From contig CAUPES010000001.1 in the NCBI GenBank assembly GCA_963510375.1, positions 124,001 to 188,000 on the forward strand: a stretch of 64,000 bases of DNA, given 5' to 3'. The notes beneath the pieces were generated by a model. The model had not been told where the DNA came from and made no database searches. It was given only the letters and a program-made list of their open reading frames with translations. This DNA comes from Fastidiosipila sp963510375 (GTDB lineage Bacteria; Bacillota; Clostridia; Saccharofermentanales; Fastidiosipilaceae). Position numbers and translations under genes: made by a program. This document shows, in pieces, positions 1 through 8,874 of this stretch; position 1 is the first letter of the stretch; every line of letters begins with the position of its first letter.

Positions 1-123
1 GCCGAAAGATTAACAATTAAACTATTACCATTTTATTTAGCTTTCTTTTTGATATTATTAATAAGTACTTATGAGAAGTTATATAGAGATCATCGTAGAA
101 GAATAAGATTAGCAAAAGCTTAG
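1..123 (+). CDS. C-terminal end of a membrane protein (partial)
   Basis: The reading frame is open from the window edge to a TAG at 121-123 and gives 40 residues. The first part is a hydrophobic stretch that looks like a last membrane helix; it is followed by a short basic tail rich in Arg and Lys, as expected for a cytoplasmic end under the positive-inside rule. The rest of the gene lies outside the window, so no family can be named. Confidence 0.5.
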   Translation, partial: AERLTIKLLPFYLAFFLILLISTYEKLYRDHRRRIRLAKA

Positions 124-174
124 ATTTAGTAAGTATAACTTAAGTTATAACAATGTTAGGAAGATATAATTTGA

Positions 175-1788
175 ATGCCAAAATCAATTTATCAAAAAAT
201 ACTTGAAAATCTTGATTATGAGGGAAAGTTAAGGCAGCCTTTCTCAGTTTATGATATTGAAGCCGGTTTAGATCCGTTTGTGTACGATGGTGGCCTAGAT
301 TCTGTATTATTTTTGCACGAACGAAAAATTAGAATATTAGTTAAGCGGCTTAATATCTATAAAGAGATTTGGAAAATGTTTAGAAGCGGTAAAAAAGTAT
401 CTATTGATTTGGCATGGGAATGGCTAGAACAGGCATTAGCAGAAGATGGTACTGCTAAGATCTTAGAAGTACTTTTAACTGACCTTAAAGAATTACAACG
501 AGAAGAGTTTTATCCGATTTTTTTCGAAAAAGTTAAGACGGCTTTAAGAGAGAGTAAAAATGTTGAATTGATAAAATTTTGTTTGGGCGTTTTGGAACTA
601 GAAGATGAACTTGATGATGATATCAAAGATATTGTGTTTACTTTAGCCTTAGCTGACGAATTTACATTTTATGCTAGCTTAGTCATAAGCAAATGGAAAA
701 ATAGCGCTCAAGTGCTATTTACTTTAATAAAGAAAGTAAGTGCATGGGGTCGCATTATGATTCTGCCTAAAATTAATTTAAAAGATGTAGAAGTAAGCAA
801 ATGGTTATACGAAAAAGGCTGGCAAAATTTTGCAAAACCTGAATATCAATCAAGCATTATTCTTGCTAATTCAGAGATTACTAACTTGTTAGATTTAGGG
901 AATCTTAATAAAGAAAATTATGAATTTTTGACTAGGATGTTATATTACTCTAGCGTGATTGAACCAGGTGTAGTTAGAATTTATGATACTTCATTGGATA
1001 AGCAAGTTGAAATATTAAAAGCATGGTTAAATGCATTTAATGAATTTGAATTAAACTTTTTGAGTATCATTGTATTTATGCAGTTATACAACTCATATAG
1101 GAACTTGAAATTAATGCTTGAATCTATGAATCAGGACGACTTCATGCATGAAGATGAAGAGAAACTTAAAGTGAATTTTACTTTTTTACAGCTATTCATG
1201 GAAGAAGATAAGTTTGATGATTTACTAGATTATTTTGAAGAAAGTTATAATTTTGAGTTGATTAAAGCATTTATTGATGAGCTAGGAGAGAAGGAGAATG
1301 TATTGTTTGCACTACAACTGGGAACTTTAGAGTTTGGTCCATATCTTGAAGATGCAATTCAACGCGATCCTGTCTCATATTTAGACGTATTAAAGATCTA
1401 TGCAATTCAAGGACATCCAGACTTGGCAAAAGTTTTAGATGTATATAGAGATGTAATAGATTTATATAGCATTGCACTTGGCCCGAAAACTCCAAGATTT
1501 AGTTTGGAAATGAATACTAATGAGAAATTAATGACTGGAGTTCTAGCAGAGATCAAATACTCACCAGGAATAGGAAGTGATTTCATTATAGCTGGATTAC
1601 AATCTTCTCATGAGAGTGTAAGATTATCCGCAGTGAACACGCTTAGAAATTGGTTGAAGTTTTCAGAACTTGAGCTTGATGATATAGATGAGGGACTTGA
1701 CAATTTAATAGACTTGATATTAGAATATGAAGATTTCCCGAATATTAGAAATTTATATAAAGAAATAATTGATGAGTTTGATAATTAA
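175..1788 (+). CDS. helical-repeat protein of unknown function
   Basis: I do not recognise this 537-residue protein. It has no signal peptide or membrane segment, is acidic, and is built almost wholly of predicted amphipathic helices. Near the C-terminus a stretch around residues 480-505 (containing SSHESVRLSAVNTLRNWL) looks like a HEAT-type repeat, so a solenoid protein-binding scaffold is plausible. The ATG at 175 follows an AGGAAG ribosome site at 158-163. It stands alone, with pfp behind its own promoter downstream. Function is inference only. Confidence 0.6.
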   Translation: MPKSIYQKILENLDYEGKLRQPFSVYDIEAGLDPFVYDGGLDSVLFLHERKIRILVKRLNIYKEIWKMFRSGKKVSIDLAWEWLEQALAEDGTAKILEVLLTDLKELQREEFYPIFFEKVKTALRESKNVELIKFCLGVLELEDELDDDIKDIVFTLALADEFTFYASLVISKWKNSAQVLFTLIKKVSAWGRIMILPKINLKDVEVSKWLYEKGWQNFAKPEYQSSIILANSEITNLLDLGNLNKENYEFLTRMLYYSSVIEPGVVRIYDTSLDKQVEILKAWLNAFNEFELNFLSIIVFMQLYNSYRNLKLMLESMNQDDFMHEDEEKLKVNFTFLQLFMEEDKFDDLLDYFEESYNFELIKAFIDELGEKENVLFALQLGTLEFGPYLEDAIQRDPVSYLDVLKIYAIQGHPDLAKVLDVYRDVIDLYSIALGPKTPRFSLEMNTNEKLMTGVLAEIKYSPGIGSDFIIAGLQSSHESVRLSAVNTLRNWLKFSELELDDIDEGLDNLIDLILEYEDFPNIRNLYKEIIDEFDN

Positions 1789-1808
1789 AAGCTTAATTGT
1801 ATAAGGCT

Positions 1809-1845
1809 ATTTTGTTTCGTAGAAAATCTGCTATAATATAGCAGA
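1809..1845 (+). promoter_or_regulatory. extended -10 promoter of pfp overlapped by a 19-bp palindrome
   Basis: TATAAT at 1832-1837 is preceded by TG at 1829-1830 (TGnTATAAT), an extended -10 element; the -35 is weak. The same bases form a perfect inverted repeat, TCTGCTATA-A-TATAGCAGA, at 1827-1845. A dyad lying exactly on the -10 is the usual place for a repressor site, but no regulator is known for it. The pfp ribosome site and ATG follow 20-30 bases later. Confidence 0.55.
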
Positions 1846-1875
1846 AAAGATAATTATAAAATTCTAGGAGGAATT

Positions 1876-3147
1876 ATGAGTAAGCTTAAAGGTAACTTAA
1901 TTTTTGGTCAATCAGGTGGACCAACTTCAGTAATCAACGCTAGTGCAGCTGGTGTATTTATTGAAGCATTGAAACACAGTGATACAATCGAGAAAGTATA
2001 TGGTGCACACCACGGTATCGCAGGTATTTTAAACGAAGATTTCTTCTTAATGAATGAAGAAGAGAGTGAAGAATTAGAATTATTAAAATATACACCATCA
2101 TCAGCACTTGGTTCAGTACGTTATAAATTAGCTGACCCAGCTAAAGATGATACAGATTACAAACGTATGCTGGAAGTATTTAAGAAATACAATATTCGTT
2201 ATTTCTTCTATAACGGTGGAAATGACTCAATGGATACAGTTAACAAAATTTCACAATACATGGAAGAGCATGGTTGGGAAATGCGTGCAATGGGTGTATG
2301 TAAGACAATTGATAATGACTTAGTCGGTACAGACCACTGCCCAGGTTACGGTTCAGCTGCAAAATATGTTGCGACAACACTTACTGAAGTATACCAAGAT
2401 GCAACTGTTTATGACTCACCACAAATTACTGTAGTAGAAATTATGGGTAGACACGCAGGTTGGCTAGCAGCTTCAGCAGCATTAGCTAGAGTTGCAGGTT
2501 TCGGTCCAGACTTAATTTATCTACCAGAAGTTCCGTTCACAGTAGAGCAATTATACAAAGACGTTGATAAAGTTCTAGAAAAGAAAAACAAAGTTATTAT
2601 TGCAGTATCTGAAGGTATTTCAGACGCAGATGGTGTATTCCTGGCAGAATCAATTGGTGCTATTGAAGTTGACTCATTCGGTCACAAACAATTAAGTGGT
2701 ACTGGTGCTGTAGTAGAAGATCTATTGAAAGAAAGATACGATGTTAAGATTAGAACACTAGAGTTCTCCTTAATGCAAAGAGCAGCAGCACATTTAGCTT
2801 CAGCAACAGATATCGAAGAAGCTTTCAACTGTGGTGCAGTTGCAGTTAACGAAGCAGTAAACGGTAAGACAGGCTATATGGTAGGTCTAAAACGTAATTA
2901 CGATACAGCAGCTTATGATGTAAGCTACGCTTTAATTCCTCTAGCAGAAGTTGCTAATGCTGAAAAAGCATTCCCAAGTGAGTGGATTAATGAAGAAGGT
3001 AATAACGTAACAGAAGATTATATCGATTATGCATTGCCATTGATCCAAGGCGAAACAGAAATGCCAAAAATTAATGGTTTACCAAGATTTGCTAAACTTA
3101 AAAAAGTTCAAGGTGGTAACCCAACTAGTTATTTAGATAGAGCATAA
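1876..3147 (+). CDS. pfp: pyrophosphate-dependent 6-phosphofructokinase
   Basis: Converts fructose 6-phosphate to fructose 1,6-bisphosphate in glycolysis, probably using pyrophosphate rather than ATP. The protein has 423 residues, longer than the ~320 of ATP enzymes and usual for the PPi group. The donor-site motif is GGNDS at residues 114-118, placing Asp where ATP enzymes have Gly104, and KTIDND at 143-148 places Lys where ATP enzymes have Gly124. Both changes are known marks of PPi use. MGRHAGWLA near residue 190 is the substrate-binding PFK motif. The ribosome site AGGAGG is at 1867-1872. Codon use appears more selected than in neighbours (few rare codons), suggesting high expression. The gene is flanked by its own promoter and terminator. 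Confidence 0.93.
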   Translation: MSKLKGNLIFGQSGGPTSVINASAAGVFIEALKHSDTIEKVYGAHHGIAGILNEDFFLMNEEESEELELLKYTPSSALGSVRYKLADPAKDDTDYKRMLEVFKKYNIRYFFYNGGNDSMDTVNKISQYMEEHGWEMRAMGVCKTIDNDLVGTDHCPGYGSAAKYVATTLTEVYQDATVYDSPQITVVEIMGRHAGWLAASAALARVAGFGPDLIYLPEVPFTVEQLYKDVDKVLEKKNKVIIAVSEGISDADGVFLAESIGAIEVDSFGHKQLSGTGAVVEDLLKERYDVKIRTLEFSLMQRAAAHLASATDIEEAFNCGAVAVNEAVNGKTGYMVGLKRNYDTAAYDVSYALIPLAEVANAEKAFPSEWINEEGNNVTEDYIDYALPLIQGETEMPKINGLPRFAKLKKVQGGNPTSYLDRA

Positions 3148-3184
3148 TTAAATTGATTTATTAAAATAGTAAGTATAATTTCAG

Positions 3185-3216
3185 GCCTCAAAGAAAAGTA
3201 CTTTGAGGCTTGTTTA
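3185..3216 (+). terminator. rho-independent terminator of pfp
   Basis: Perfect 9-bp stem GCCTCAAAG (3185-3193) / CTTTGAGGC (3201-3209) with a 7-base loop, followed by TTGTTTAATTT. Confidence 0.85.
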
Positions 3217-3434
3217 ATTTAACTAAATTTACCTTATTAAAATTAGTTAATATATCAATAGTTATATTTTATTAAGAGTTGTACACTAAATATGTAAAGT
3301 TATTAGCTTTACAGCTGTTATAGATTCACTTAAGTGTATGATTTATTTTTATTATTTTTCAAGGAAGTACAACTTGAAGTATACAGGTAATACAGTTGCT
3401 ACCAGAGGAATTTCTTAATTAAAGAGGTGATTAT

Positions 3435-4013
3435 ATGAAGAAGATTTTATTGCCTATAATTTTGACATTATCTATTGCGTTGGTAGCATGCAATAATACC
3501 ACTATTAAGCATAATAATGCTGATGCCAAGATGCCGTATTATGAAACATTAAATGAGCTAGAAGAATCAGCTGAGCAAATAATTAGAGTAAAAAAGACTG
3601 ATGTAGAAAATCCAGTAATTAAACGTAGTGAAGGTCATCTTATAAGTGCTTGGACTTTCTCTGATGTGGAAATATTAGATATTTACAAAGACATAAGCGA
3701 TAGTTTGAAGGTCGGTGATACAGTAAGTATTTTAGAAAATGAAGCGTATGACAAAGAAACTAACACAGTAGAACATGTTAATGGATATATTAAAATGGTG
3801 CCAGGCTACGAATACTTGTTGTTTTTGCGTGCATCCGAAGATGATAATGGAGAGAAATATTATGTATCTCTAGGATTAAATCTAGGAACTGTCTCTTTGC
3901 AAGATGATGGCAGAGAAGAATCGATCAATACTATTTCTGGTGAGAACATTAATAATGAAACTGCTACAGATAAAGAAGTAATTTCTGAGATTAGAAATAA
4001 ATACATTAAATAG
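3435..4013 (+). CDS. small putative lipoprotein
   Basis: A 192-residue exported protein. The N-terminus has a Lys-Lys start, a hydrophobic core and the lipobox LVAC at residues 16-19, so Cys19 should be lipidated and the mature protein anchored on the outer face of the membrane. The mature part is a polar, probably beta-rich domain with no motif I can name; alternating hydrophobic stretches such as GYEYLLFLRA suggest a compact fold. The AGAGGTG ribosome site lies at 3423-3429. It is a single gene between the pfp terminator and a long hairpin at 4079. Confidence 0.75.
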   Translation: MKKILLPIILTLSIALVACNNTTIKHNNADAKMPYYETLNELEESAEQIIRVKKTDVENPVIKRSEGHLISAWTFSDVEILDIYKDISDSLKVGDTVSILENEAYDKETNTVEHVNGYIKMVPGYEYLLFLRASEDDNGEKYYVSLGLNLGTVSLQDDGREESINTISGENINNETATDKEVISEIRNKYIK

Positions 4014-4078
4014 TAGACGGGTAGTATATTTTAAACTACTGTTAATATTTATAATTATGCAAATTAGGTAAAATTTTA

Positions 4079-4172
4079 CCCTCTTTATTGGATTGTACCG
4101 ACCTCTAAATCGTTAGATTTTGGTCTAACTTTTGGGGGTAGGTATAGATTATCCAGTAAAGAGGGCATTTTT
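4079..4172. terminator. long three-tier hairpin between convergent genes
   Basis: Outer stem 4079-4093 pairs with 4151-4165 (15 bp, one G-U). A middle imperfect stem joins 4097-4109 with 4131-4143, and an inner 6-bp hairpin GTTAGA/TCTAAC lies at 4112-4129. On the plus strand the stem is followed by GCATTTTTAT, a usable terminator for the lipoprotein gene. It also ends six bases from the alaX stop, so it can serve both strands. It is far larger than the other terminators in the window. Confidence 0.75.
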
Positions 4173-5442
4173 ATAATGTAACAATATTTGCAGATAAATC
4201 TTCTGCTAATTGTGATATGAAACTTCCCAAAGGAATTTCAATATTCTTAGATTGAATTTGTCCTTGGGTCATTTGAGCATTCCCTCCGCCGCGAGCATTA
4301 TATTCTTCTTTTAGATATTTGTACCAGGATTCATTTGAAGAGTAGATATTCTCTGCTTCATGTAGGAAAAAATTAATATTGCCTTGATTTTCTATTAAAG
4401 CTAATATGGAATAATCACTTTCTATATTTTTGAAGAGCAGTTTTAAAAATTTACTAGAGAATATATTTTCAGTAATAATAATAATGCTATTTTGCTCACT
4501 CTGGTTTATAGCTTTATCCCATAGGGATCTAGCAGTACTTTCTACTAAGGTTTCTAGCTCACAAATTTTATTTTCTAGACGTAAAACACCTTCCTCTAAG
4601 TCAAGATAAGGCATATTCAAACGTTGAACGAGAGCATTAGATATTTCTTGTTGTTCACGTACATACTTATAAGCTCTAGTACCAGCTAGGAAAGTGATTC
4701 TTACACCATTGCGGTATTTTTCAACATTGGTACAGATAATCAAACCAATATCTCCAGTAGCTTTTACATGGGTACCGCAACAAGCACAAACATCTACATT
4801 AGGGATATCAATTAAGCGCACCAAGTTATTGAGTTCAATCTTGGCACGATAATTCATATCTTTAGCTTCTTCAGCGGTATAAACATTAATGTCTATAGGA
4901 TTATTTTGCCAAACAATATTATTAGCTTGATCTACAATTTCTTGCATTTCCTGGTAGCTTAATGGTCCATCGAAATCTATGGTTGTATATTCTTTCCCTA
5001 AATGAAAACCTACGTTCATATATCCGTATTTGTTATGAACTAAACCGGATAAGATATGCTCAGTACTATGTTGTTGAGAGTGGGTGAAGCGACGTTCCCA
5101 GTCAATTTCCTGGCGGATAGTAATATCACTAGAAATTTTTTCTGCCAAAAAGTGAAAGATTAGCGGTATTTCTTCTTCAGTATCGTTTGCTTTAAAGTCA
5201 TATCTGGTATCCAAAACTTCGTAAGTTTTATTTGTTTCTAAATCGACAAATACACCAGTATCTCCAGGTTGGCCTCCGCCTTCTGGATAGAACACAGTCT
5301 CGCTTGTTAAAACTTTAAAACGTGCACCACTTTGAGAATCTTTTTCTGACAATTCCTCAACATAAATTACATCTACTTCAGCAGTCTTGCGGTAGGGTTC
5401 CAAATCGTATAATTGTTTAAAATCGTGAAAATCTTTACTCAT
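4171..5442 (-). CDS. alaX: alanyl-tRNA editing protein, AlaX long form
   Basis: Trans-editing enzyme expected to hydrolyse wrongly charged tRNA-Ala (Ser or Gly). The 423 residues have the layout of a free-standing AlaRS editing half. An N-terminal beta barrel (EGGGQPGDTG near residue 53) leads to a second domain with the zinc motif HSTEH (around residue 122), and then to the second zinc motif CCGTH near residue 222. A helical linker follows, and a DHHA1-like C-terminal domain ends in a glycine-rich ARGGGNAQMTQG motif. No aminoacylation core is present, so it is not AlaRS itself. The start has almost no ribosome site; a TATACT box lies only seven bases upstream of the ATG. Confidence 0.9.
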   Translation of the reverse strand: MSKDFHDFKQLYDLEPYRKTAEVDVIYVEELSEKDSQSGARFKVLTSETVFYPEGGGQPGDTGVFVDLETNKTYEVLDTRYDFKANDTEEEIPLIFHFLAEKISSDITIRQEIDWERRFTHSQQHSTEHILSGLVHNKYGYMNVGFHLGKEYTTIDFDGPLSYQEMQEIVDQANNIVWQNNPIDINVYTAEEAKDMNYRAKIELNNLVRLIDIPNVDVCACCGTHVKATGDIGLIICTNVEKYRNGVRITFLAGTRAYKYVREQQEISNALVQRLNMPYLDLEEGVLRLENKICELETLVESTARSLWDKAINQSEQNSIIIITENIFSSKFLKLLFKNIESDYSILALIENQGNINFFLHEAENIYSSNESWYKYLKEEYNARGGGNAQMTQGQIQSKNIEIPLGSFISQLAEDLSANIVTL

Positions 5443-5449
5443 GTGTTCT

Positions 5450-5455
5450 AGTATA
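5450..5455 (-). promoter_or_regulatory. possible -10 box of alaX, leaderless arrangement
   Basis: Minus-strand TATACT ends seven bases before the alaX ATG, and the preceding gene is closed by a strong terminator at 5461-5490. A transcript starting at normal spacing would begin at or next to the start codon. No clear -35 was found, so this is tentative. Confidence 0.3.
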
Positions 5456-5490
5456 ACAAAAAGAGTAAATAACTACAGTTATTTACTCTT
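5456..5490 (-). terminator. terminator of the adenine deaminase gene
   Basis: A 13-bp perfect stem, AAGAGTAAATAAC (5461-5473) / GTTATTTACTCTT (5478-5490), has a four-base loop. Read on the minus strand it is followed by TTTTTGTT. Confidence 0.85.
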
Positions 5491-5525
5491 TTATTTGTAA
5501 AATTATAAAATATTAAGCAGAAGAA

Positions 5526-6542
5526 CTAATTATTTGCTACATACTCATCGATTGAATTGATGTAAGCTGCTTTTTCTTCTGGGCTAATCCAGGAAATCTC
5601 AAATGAGTTCTTTGCTAATTTAATGATGTCTTCTTTGGAGAAGTCATATTTATCTGCTAAAGCGCACATGTTTTCAGCAACATAACCACCGAAGTAAGCA
5701 GGGTCGTCTGAGTTGATCGTGATTTTAACGCCTTTATCTAATAGATACTTAATCTCTTTAGACTTCATTTCAGTAACTTCGTTAATAAAGCCATTTGAAA
5801 TTGGGCAAGAGGTGAGACCGATGTTGTTTTCAATTACATAGTCTACTAATTCTGGTGATTCAACAATGTTAGTACCGTGGTCAATTCTATCAACATTAAT
5901 TACATGAATTACATCATTGATATGTTGGATTGAATCTTTTTGATCAATGTCACAGTGCATTGTTAGTTTGAAACCTTCAGCTTTTGCTTTAGCAAATACT
6001 CTTTCGAATTTGGTTGGTGGGTTATCGTGCTCATCTGAGTCTAAACCGAAACCAATTATTTTATCACGGTGCTTCATAGCTAAGTTAAAGTGTTCTAAAG
6101 CTGATTCTTCACTCAAATCTCTTAAGAAACATAAAATTAATGAGCTTGTAATACCGTGTCTTGCTTCAGATTCTTGTGATGCTCTGTAATAACCGTTAAT
6201 TACGTCATCAAAACTTACGCCACGAGAAGTATGTGCTTGTGGGTCAAAGAACATCTCAACATGTTTGACACCTTCAGTTTTAGCTTTAGCTAAATATTGA
6301 TCTGCTAATTGATAAAAATCATCTTCTGTTTGCAATACTGACATTCCTGAGTAATAGACGTCTAAGAAAGATGGCAAGTCGTTAAATTGATAAGTAGACT
6401 TAATTTCTTCTACTGTAGACATACCAATTTCTACATTGTTCTTTTTAGCCAATTCTAGCTTTAATTCTGGCTCTAATGTACCTTCAAGGTGTAAATGTAA
6501 TTCGGCTTTTGGTAAACCGTATATAAAATCACGTAATGACAT
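5526..6542 (-). CDS. add: adenine (or adenosine) deaminase, Add family
   Basis: Zinc hydrolase that removes the 6-amino group of adenine or adenosine in purine salvage. Visible metal and catalytic motifs are HLHLEG near residue 17, HCDID, RIDHG, SCPISN and NSDDPAYFGGY near residue 280. GLDSDEHDNPPTKF replaces the GLDxAGDE of true adenosine deaminases. Together with SDDPAYFGGY this is the pattern I associate with the adenine deaminase branch (Aah1-like), so adenine is the likelier substrate. The length of 338 residues is normal. The minus-strand ribosome site AAAGGA lies upstream of the ATG. A CGAAC-repeat dyad 65-111 bases upstream may be a purine-responsive operator. Confidence 0.88.
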   Translation of the reverse strand: MSLRDFIYGLPKAELHLHLEGTLEPELKLELAKKNNVEIGMSTVEEIKSTYQFNDLPSFLDVYYSGMSVLQTEDDFYQLADQYLAKAKTEGVKHVEMFFDPQAHTSRGVSFDDVINGYYRASQESEARHGITSSLILCFLRDLSEESALEHFNLAMKHRDKIIGFGLDSDEHDNPPTKFERVFAKAKAEGFKLTMHCDIDQKDSIQHINDVIHVINVDRIDHGTNIVESPELVDYVIENNIGLTSCPISNGFINEVTEMKSKEIKYLLDKGVKITINSDDPAYFGGYVAENMCALADKYDFSKEDIIKLAKNSFEISWISPEEKAAYINSIDEYVANN

Positions 6543-6606
6543 AATCTGATCCTTTCTTAAAACACAAGTGTTTCAAATGAATTTATATTCTTAATATATC
6601 ACAAAA

Positions 6607-6653
6607 GGCGAACTATTCAAGAACTTTTACCCAAAATGTTCGGCAAAAGTTCG
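6607..6653. promoter_or_regulatory. CGAAC-repeat dyad, candidate purine-repressor operator
   Basis: GAAC at 6610 and 6621, then GTTC at 6638 and 6649: two half-sites 11 bp apart mirrored about position 6631. Three of the four read CGAAC/GTTCG. The inner right copy read on the minus strand is GCCGAACATT, close to the Firmicute PurR box core CCGAAC. It lies between divergent genes, one of them a purine deaminase. Assignment to PurR is inference. Confidence 0.45.
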
Positions 6654-6762
6654 TGTTTAGAAGAAAATTTTTAACGATAATTTTACCTACATGAACTCAC
6701 TAATACAAAGCATATAGGTTATAATATATATATATTAATGAGGTAATGAATGGAGGAACTCT

Positions 6763-7533
6763 ATGTTTTTACGAAAGGCAATTAATGAAAACGCTTATGT
6801 TGAGTTGTACTTACTAGATACAGTTTATGATGATAATAATCAAAAAGATAGTTTACCAATTTTGCTGGTATTACCAGGTGGTGGTTATAGGTATACTTCA
6901 AACCGAGAGGCTCAACCGATTGCACTGGCGGCAAATAGCAGAAATATGCATGCAGCAGTTCTTCATTATACAAATCTTGAAAATGATATAAATATTGATA
7001 TGGATCAATTAACAGAAGAAGTAAGATCTACTATTGATTTAATTTCCACATATGCAAAAGAAAAGTTTGTTGATATGAACAAACTTAGTCTTATAGGATT
7101 TTCTGCTGGTGGACATTTGGCGGCTACATGTAACAACCGTTTGAATGATTTGATCTATAAAGTAGTTTTAGCATATCCAGCTGTAGGATTTAGTCAAAAT
7201 AGTAGTTCAAATGTGATTAATTTAGAACACTTAGATGAAGTAGGACGTGCTGGCGCCAAGTTATTTTTACAAGATCCAATGTTAGAGATAGATAATAATT
7301 GCAAAGATACTTTTATCTGGATGACCTATACAGATGATGTAGTTTCTGCTGATGGTGTATTGAGGTATGCACAAAAACTGAGAGAATTTAATGTTCCACT
7401 CGAGCTACATTTTTTCGGACATGGTGGTCACGGACTAAGCTTGGCAAAGGAAAATACTGCTGTATTTCCAGAGCAAGTTGTACCAAGAATTTCTAAATGG
7501 TTTGACTTAATGGACTCTTGGTTAAAAATGTAA
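6763..7533 (+). CDS. alpha/beta-hydrolase, acetyl-esterase-like
   Basis: A 256-residue cytoplasmic serine hydrolase. An oxyanion-type strand LPGGGY lies near residue 44, the nucleophile elbow GFSAGGHLA near residue 111, and a C-terminal GHGGHGLS near residue 225 carries the likely catalytic His. TYTDDVV before it probably supplies the Asp. This order fits the xylan/acetyl esterase and BD-FAE-like group; the substrate cannot be told. There is no signal peptide. A GGAGG ribosome site lies at 6751-6755 and a TATAAT at 6720-6725 may be its -10. It is divergent from the deaminase. Confidence 0.8.
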   Translation: MFLRKAINENAYVELYLLDTVYDDNNQKDSLPILLVLPGGGYRYTSNREAQPIALAANSRNMHAAVLHYTNLENDINIDMDQLTEEVRSTIDLISTYAKEKFVDMNKLSLIGFSAGGHLAATCNNRLNDLIYKVVLAYPAVGFSQNSSSNVINLEHLDEVGRAGAKLFLQDPMLEIDNNCKDTFIWMTYTDDVVSADGVLRYAQKLREFNVPLELHFFGHGGHGLSLAKENTAVFPEQVVPRISKWFDLMDSWLKM

Positions 7534-7638
7534 TTTTGCAAATTTTTTGCTTAAAAATTAGTAGGATATTTAAAAATGTATAACGATAAAATAAAAAAGC
7601 GGAGAAAGTTTAATTAAATTAAATCTGAGGAGGGCAAT

Positions 7639-8820
7639 ATGGGTTTAATTAAAGCAGTAAGTGGCGCTATTGGTGGCGCATTTGGTGATCAGTGGTTAGA
7701 GGCTATTGAGGCTGATAACATGACAGATAGAACTATAATGGCTAAAGGTATAGCTGTTAGAGCTGGTGATAGACGAAGTAGTAACACTAGAGGTACTGAA
7801 GGTATAATTTCTAACGGTTCAATGATCCATGTTTATCCAAATCAGATGATGCTGCTGGTTGAAAATGGAAAGATTATTGACTATACAGCAGAACCTGGAG
7901 CATATAGAGTAGATAATTCTTCCTCACCATCCTTGTTCAATGGTCAATTTGGAGATGCCTTGAAAGATACTTGGGATAGGTTCAAATATGGAGGAACAAC
8001 TCCACATAAACAAGAAGCTGTATTTATTAACTTGCAAGAACTAAGGGACATTAAATTTGGAACAAAGAACCCTATTCAATACTTTGATAATTTCTATAAT
8101 TCTGAATTGTTTGTAAGATGTTTTGGTAACTACTCTATTAAGGTAGTTGATCCAATTTTATTCTATGTTGAAGTTGCTGATAAATCTAAGCAAAGACAAG
8201 ATGTTGATGAATTAGGTGAACAATTCTCATCTGAATTTATGACAGCCTTATCAACCTCTATTAATAAAATGTCAGCTGATGGATTCAGAATTTCACACTT
8301 AACAAGTAGGACACAAGAGCTAGCAGATTACATGAGTGATGCTTTAGATAAAACTTGGGAAGAAAATCGTGGTTTCGAAGTAAAAGCTGTTGGAATTAAT
8401 GGAATTAGCTACAGTGAAGAGTCACAAGAACTTATTAACATGCGTAATCAAGGTGCAATGTTGGGAGATCCTACTATTAGAGAAGCTTATGTACAAGGTT
8501 CTATTGCTAGAGGTATGGAGGCTGCAGGTTCTAATGAAGGTGGAGCAGGTCAAGCGTTCTTGGGAATGGGAATAGGCTTAAATAGTGCAGGTGGATTTAG
8601 TAATAGTTCAAGTGAGTTTAATAAAGCCCAGTTAGAAGCTCAACGAGCACAACAAGGAACTCAAAATAATAACAATGTTGGAAATGTTCAGAACAGTAAT
8701 CATGAAAATTCAGATAATACAAATGTTCATGGTGAATCAAATTTCTGTCCGAATTGTGGAAATGCCTTGCCTAAACCAAATCCAAACTTCTGTCCAAATT
8801 GTGGTGGCAAGTTGAAATAA
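7639..8820 (+). CDS. SPFH-domain protein with C-terminal zinc ribbons (YdjI-like)
   Basis: Membrane-stress or scaffold protein of the SPFH group formerly called virion-core-like. Residues 1-290 form the SPFH/band-7 part (IKAVSGAIGGAFGDQWLEAI at the start is typical of YdjI). A Gly/Ser/Asn/Gln-rich linker follows, and the tail has two CPNCG knuckles (FCPNCGNALP and FCPNCGGKLK) that would bind one zinc. The ribosome site GAGGAGGG is at 7627-7634. It is first in a run with a zinc-ribbon membrane protein and a TPM-domain protein, the same trio as Bacillus ydjI, ydjG and ydjH. The pspA relative that heads the Bacillus operon is absent here. Function in the cell is not known. Confidence 0.8.
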   Translation: MGLIKAVSGAIGGAFGDQWLEAIEADNMTDRTIMAKGIAVRAGDRRSSNTRGTEGIISNGSMIHVYPNQMMLLVENGKIIDYTAEPGAYRVDNSSSPSLFNGQFGDALKDTWDRFKYGGTTPHKQEAVFINLQELRDIKFGTKNPIQYFDNFYNSELFVRCFGNYSIKVVDPILFYVEVADKSKQRQDVDELGEQFSSEFMTALSTSINKMSADGFRISHLTSRTQELADYMSDALDKTWEENRGFEVKAVGINGISYSEESQELINMRNQGAMLGDPTIREAYVQGSIARGMEAAGSNEGGAGQAFLGMGIGLNSAGGFSNSSSEFNKAQLEAQRAQQGTQNNNNVGNVQNSNHENSDNTNVHGESNFCPNCGNALPKPNPNFCPNCGGKLK

Positions 8821-8874
8821 TATAGCGTGGATCATACTGGACTGATTAATGTAACGGAGATAATTTTAAACTAA

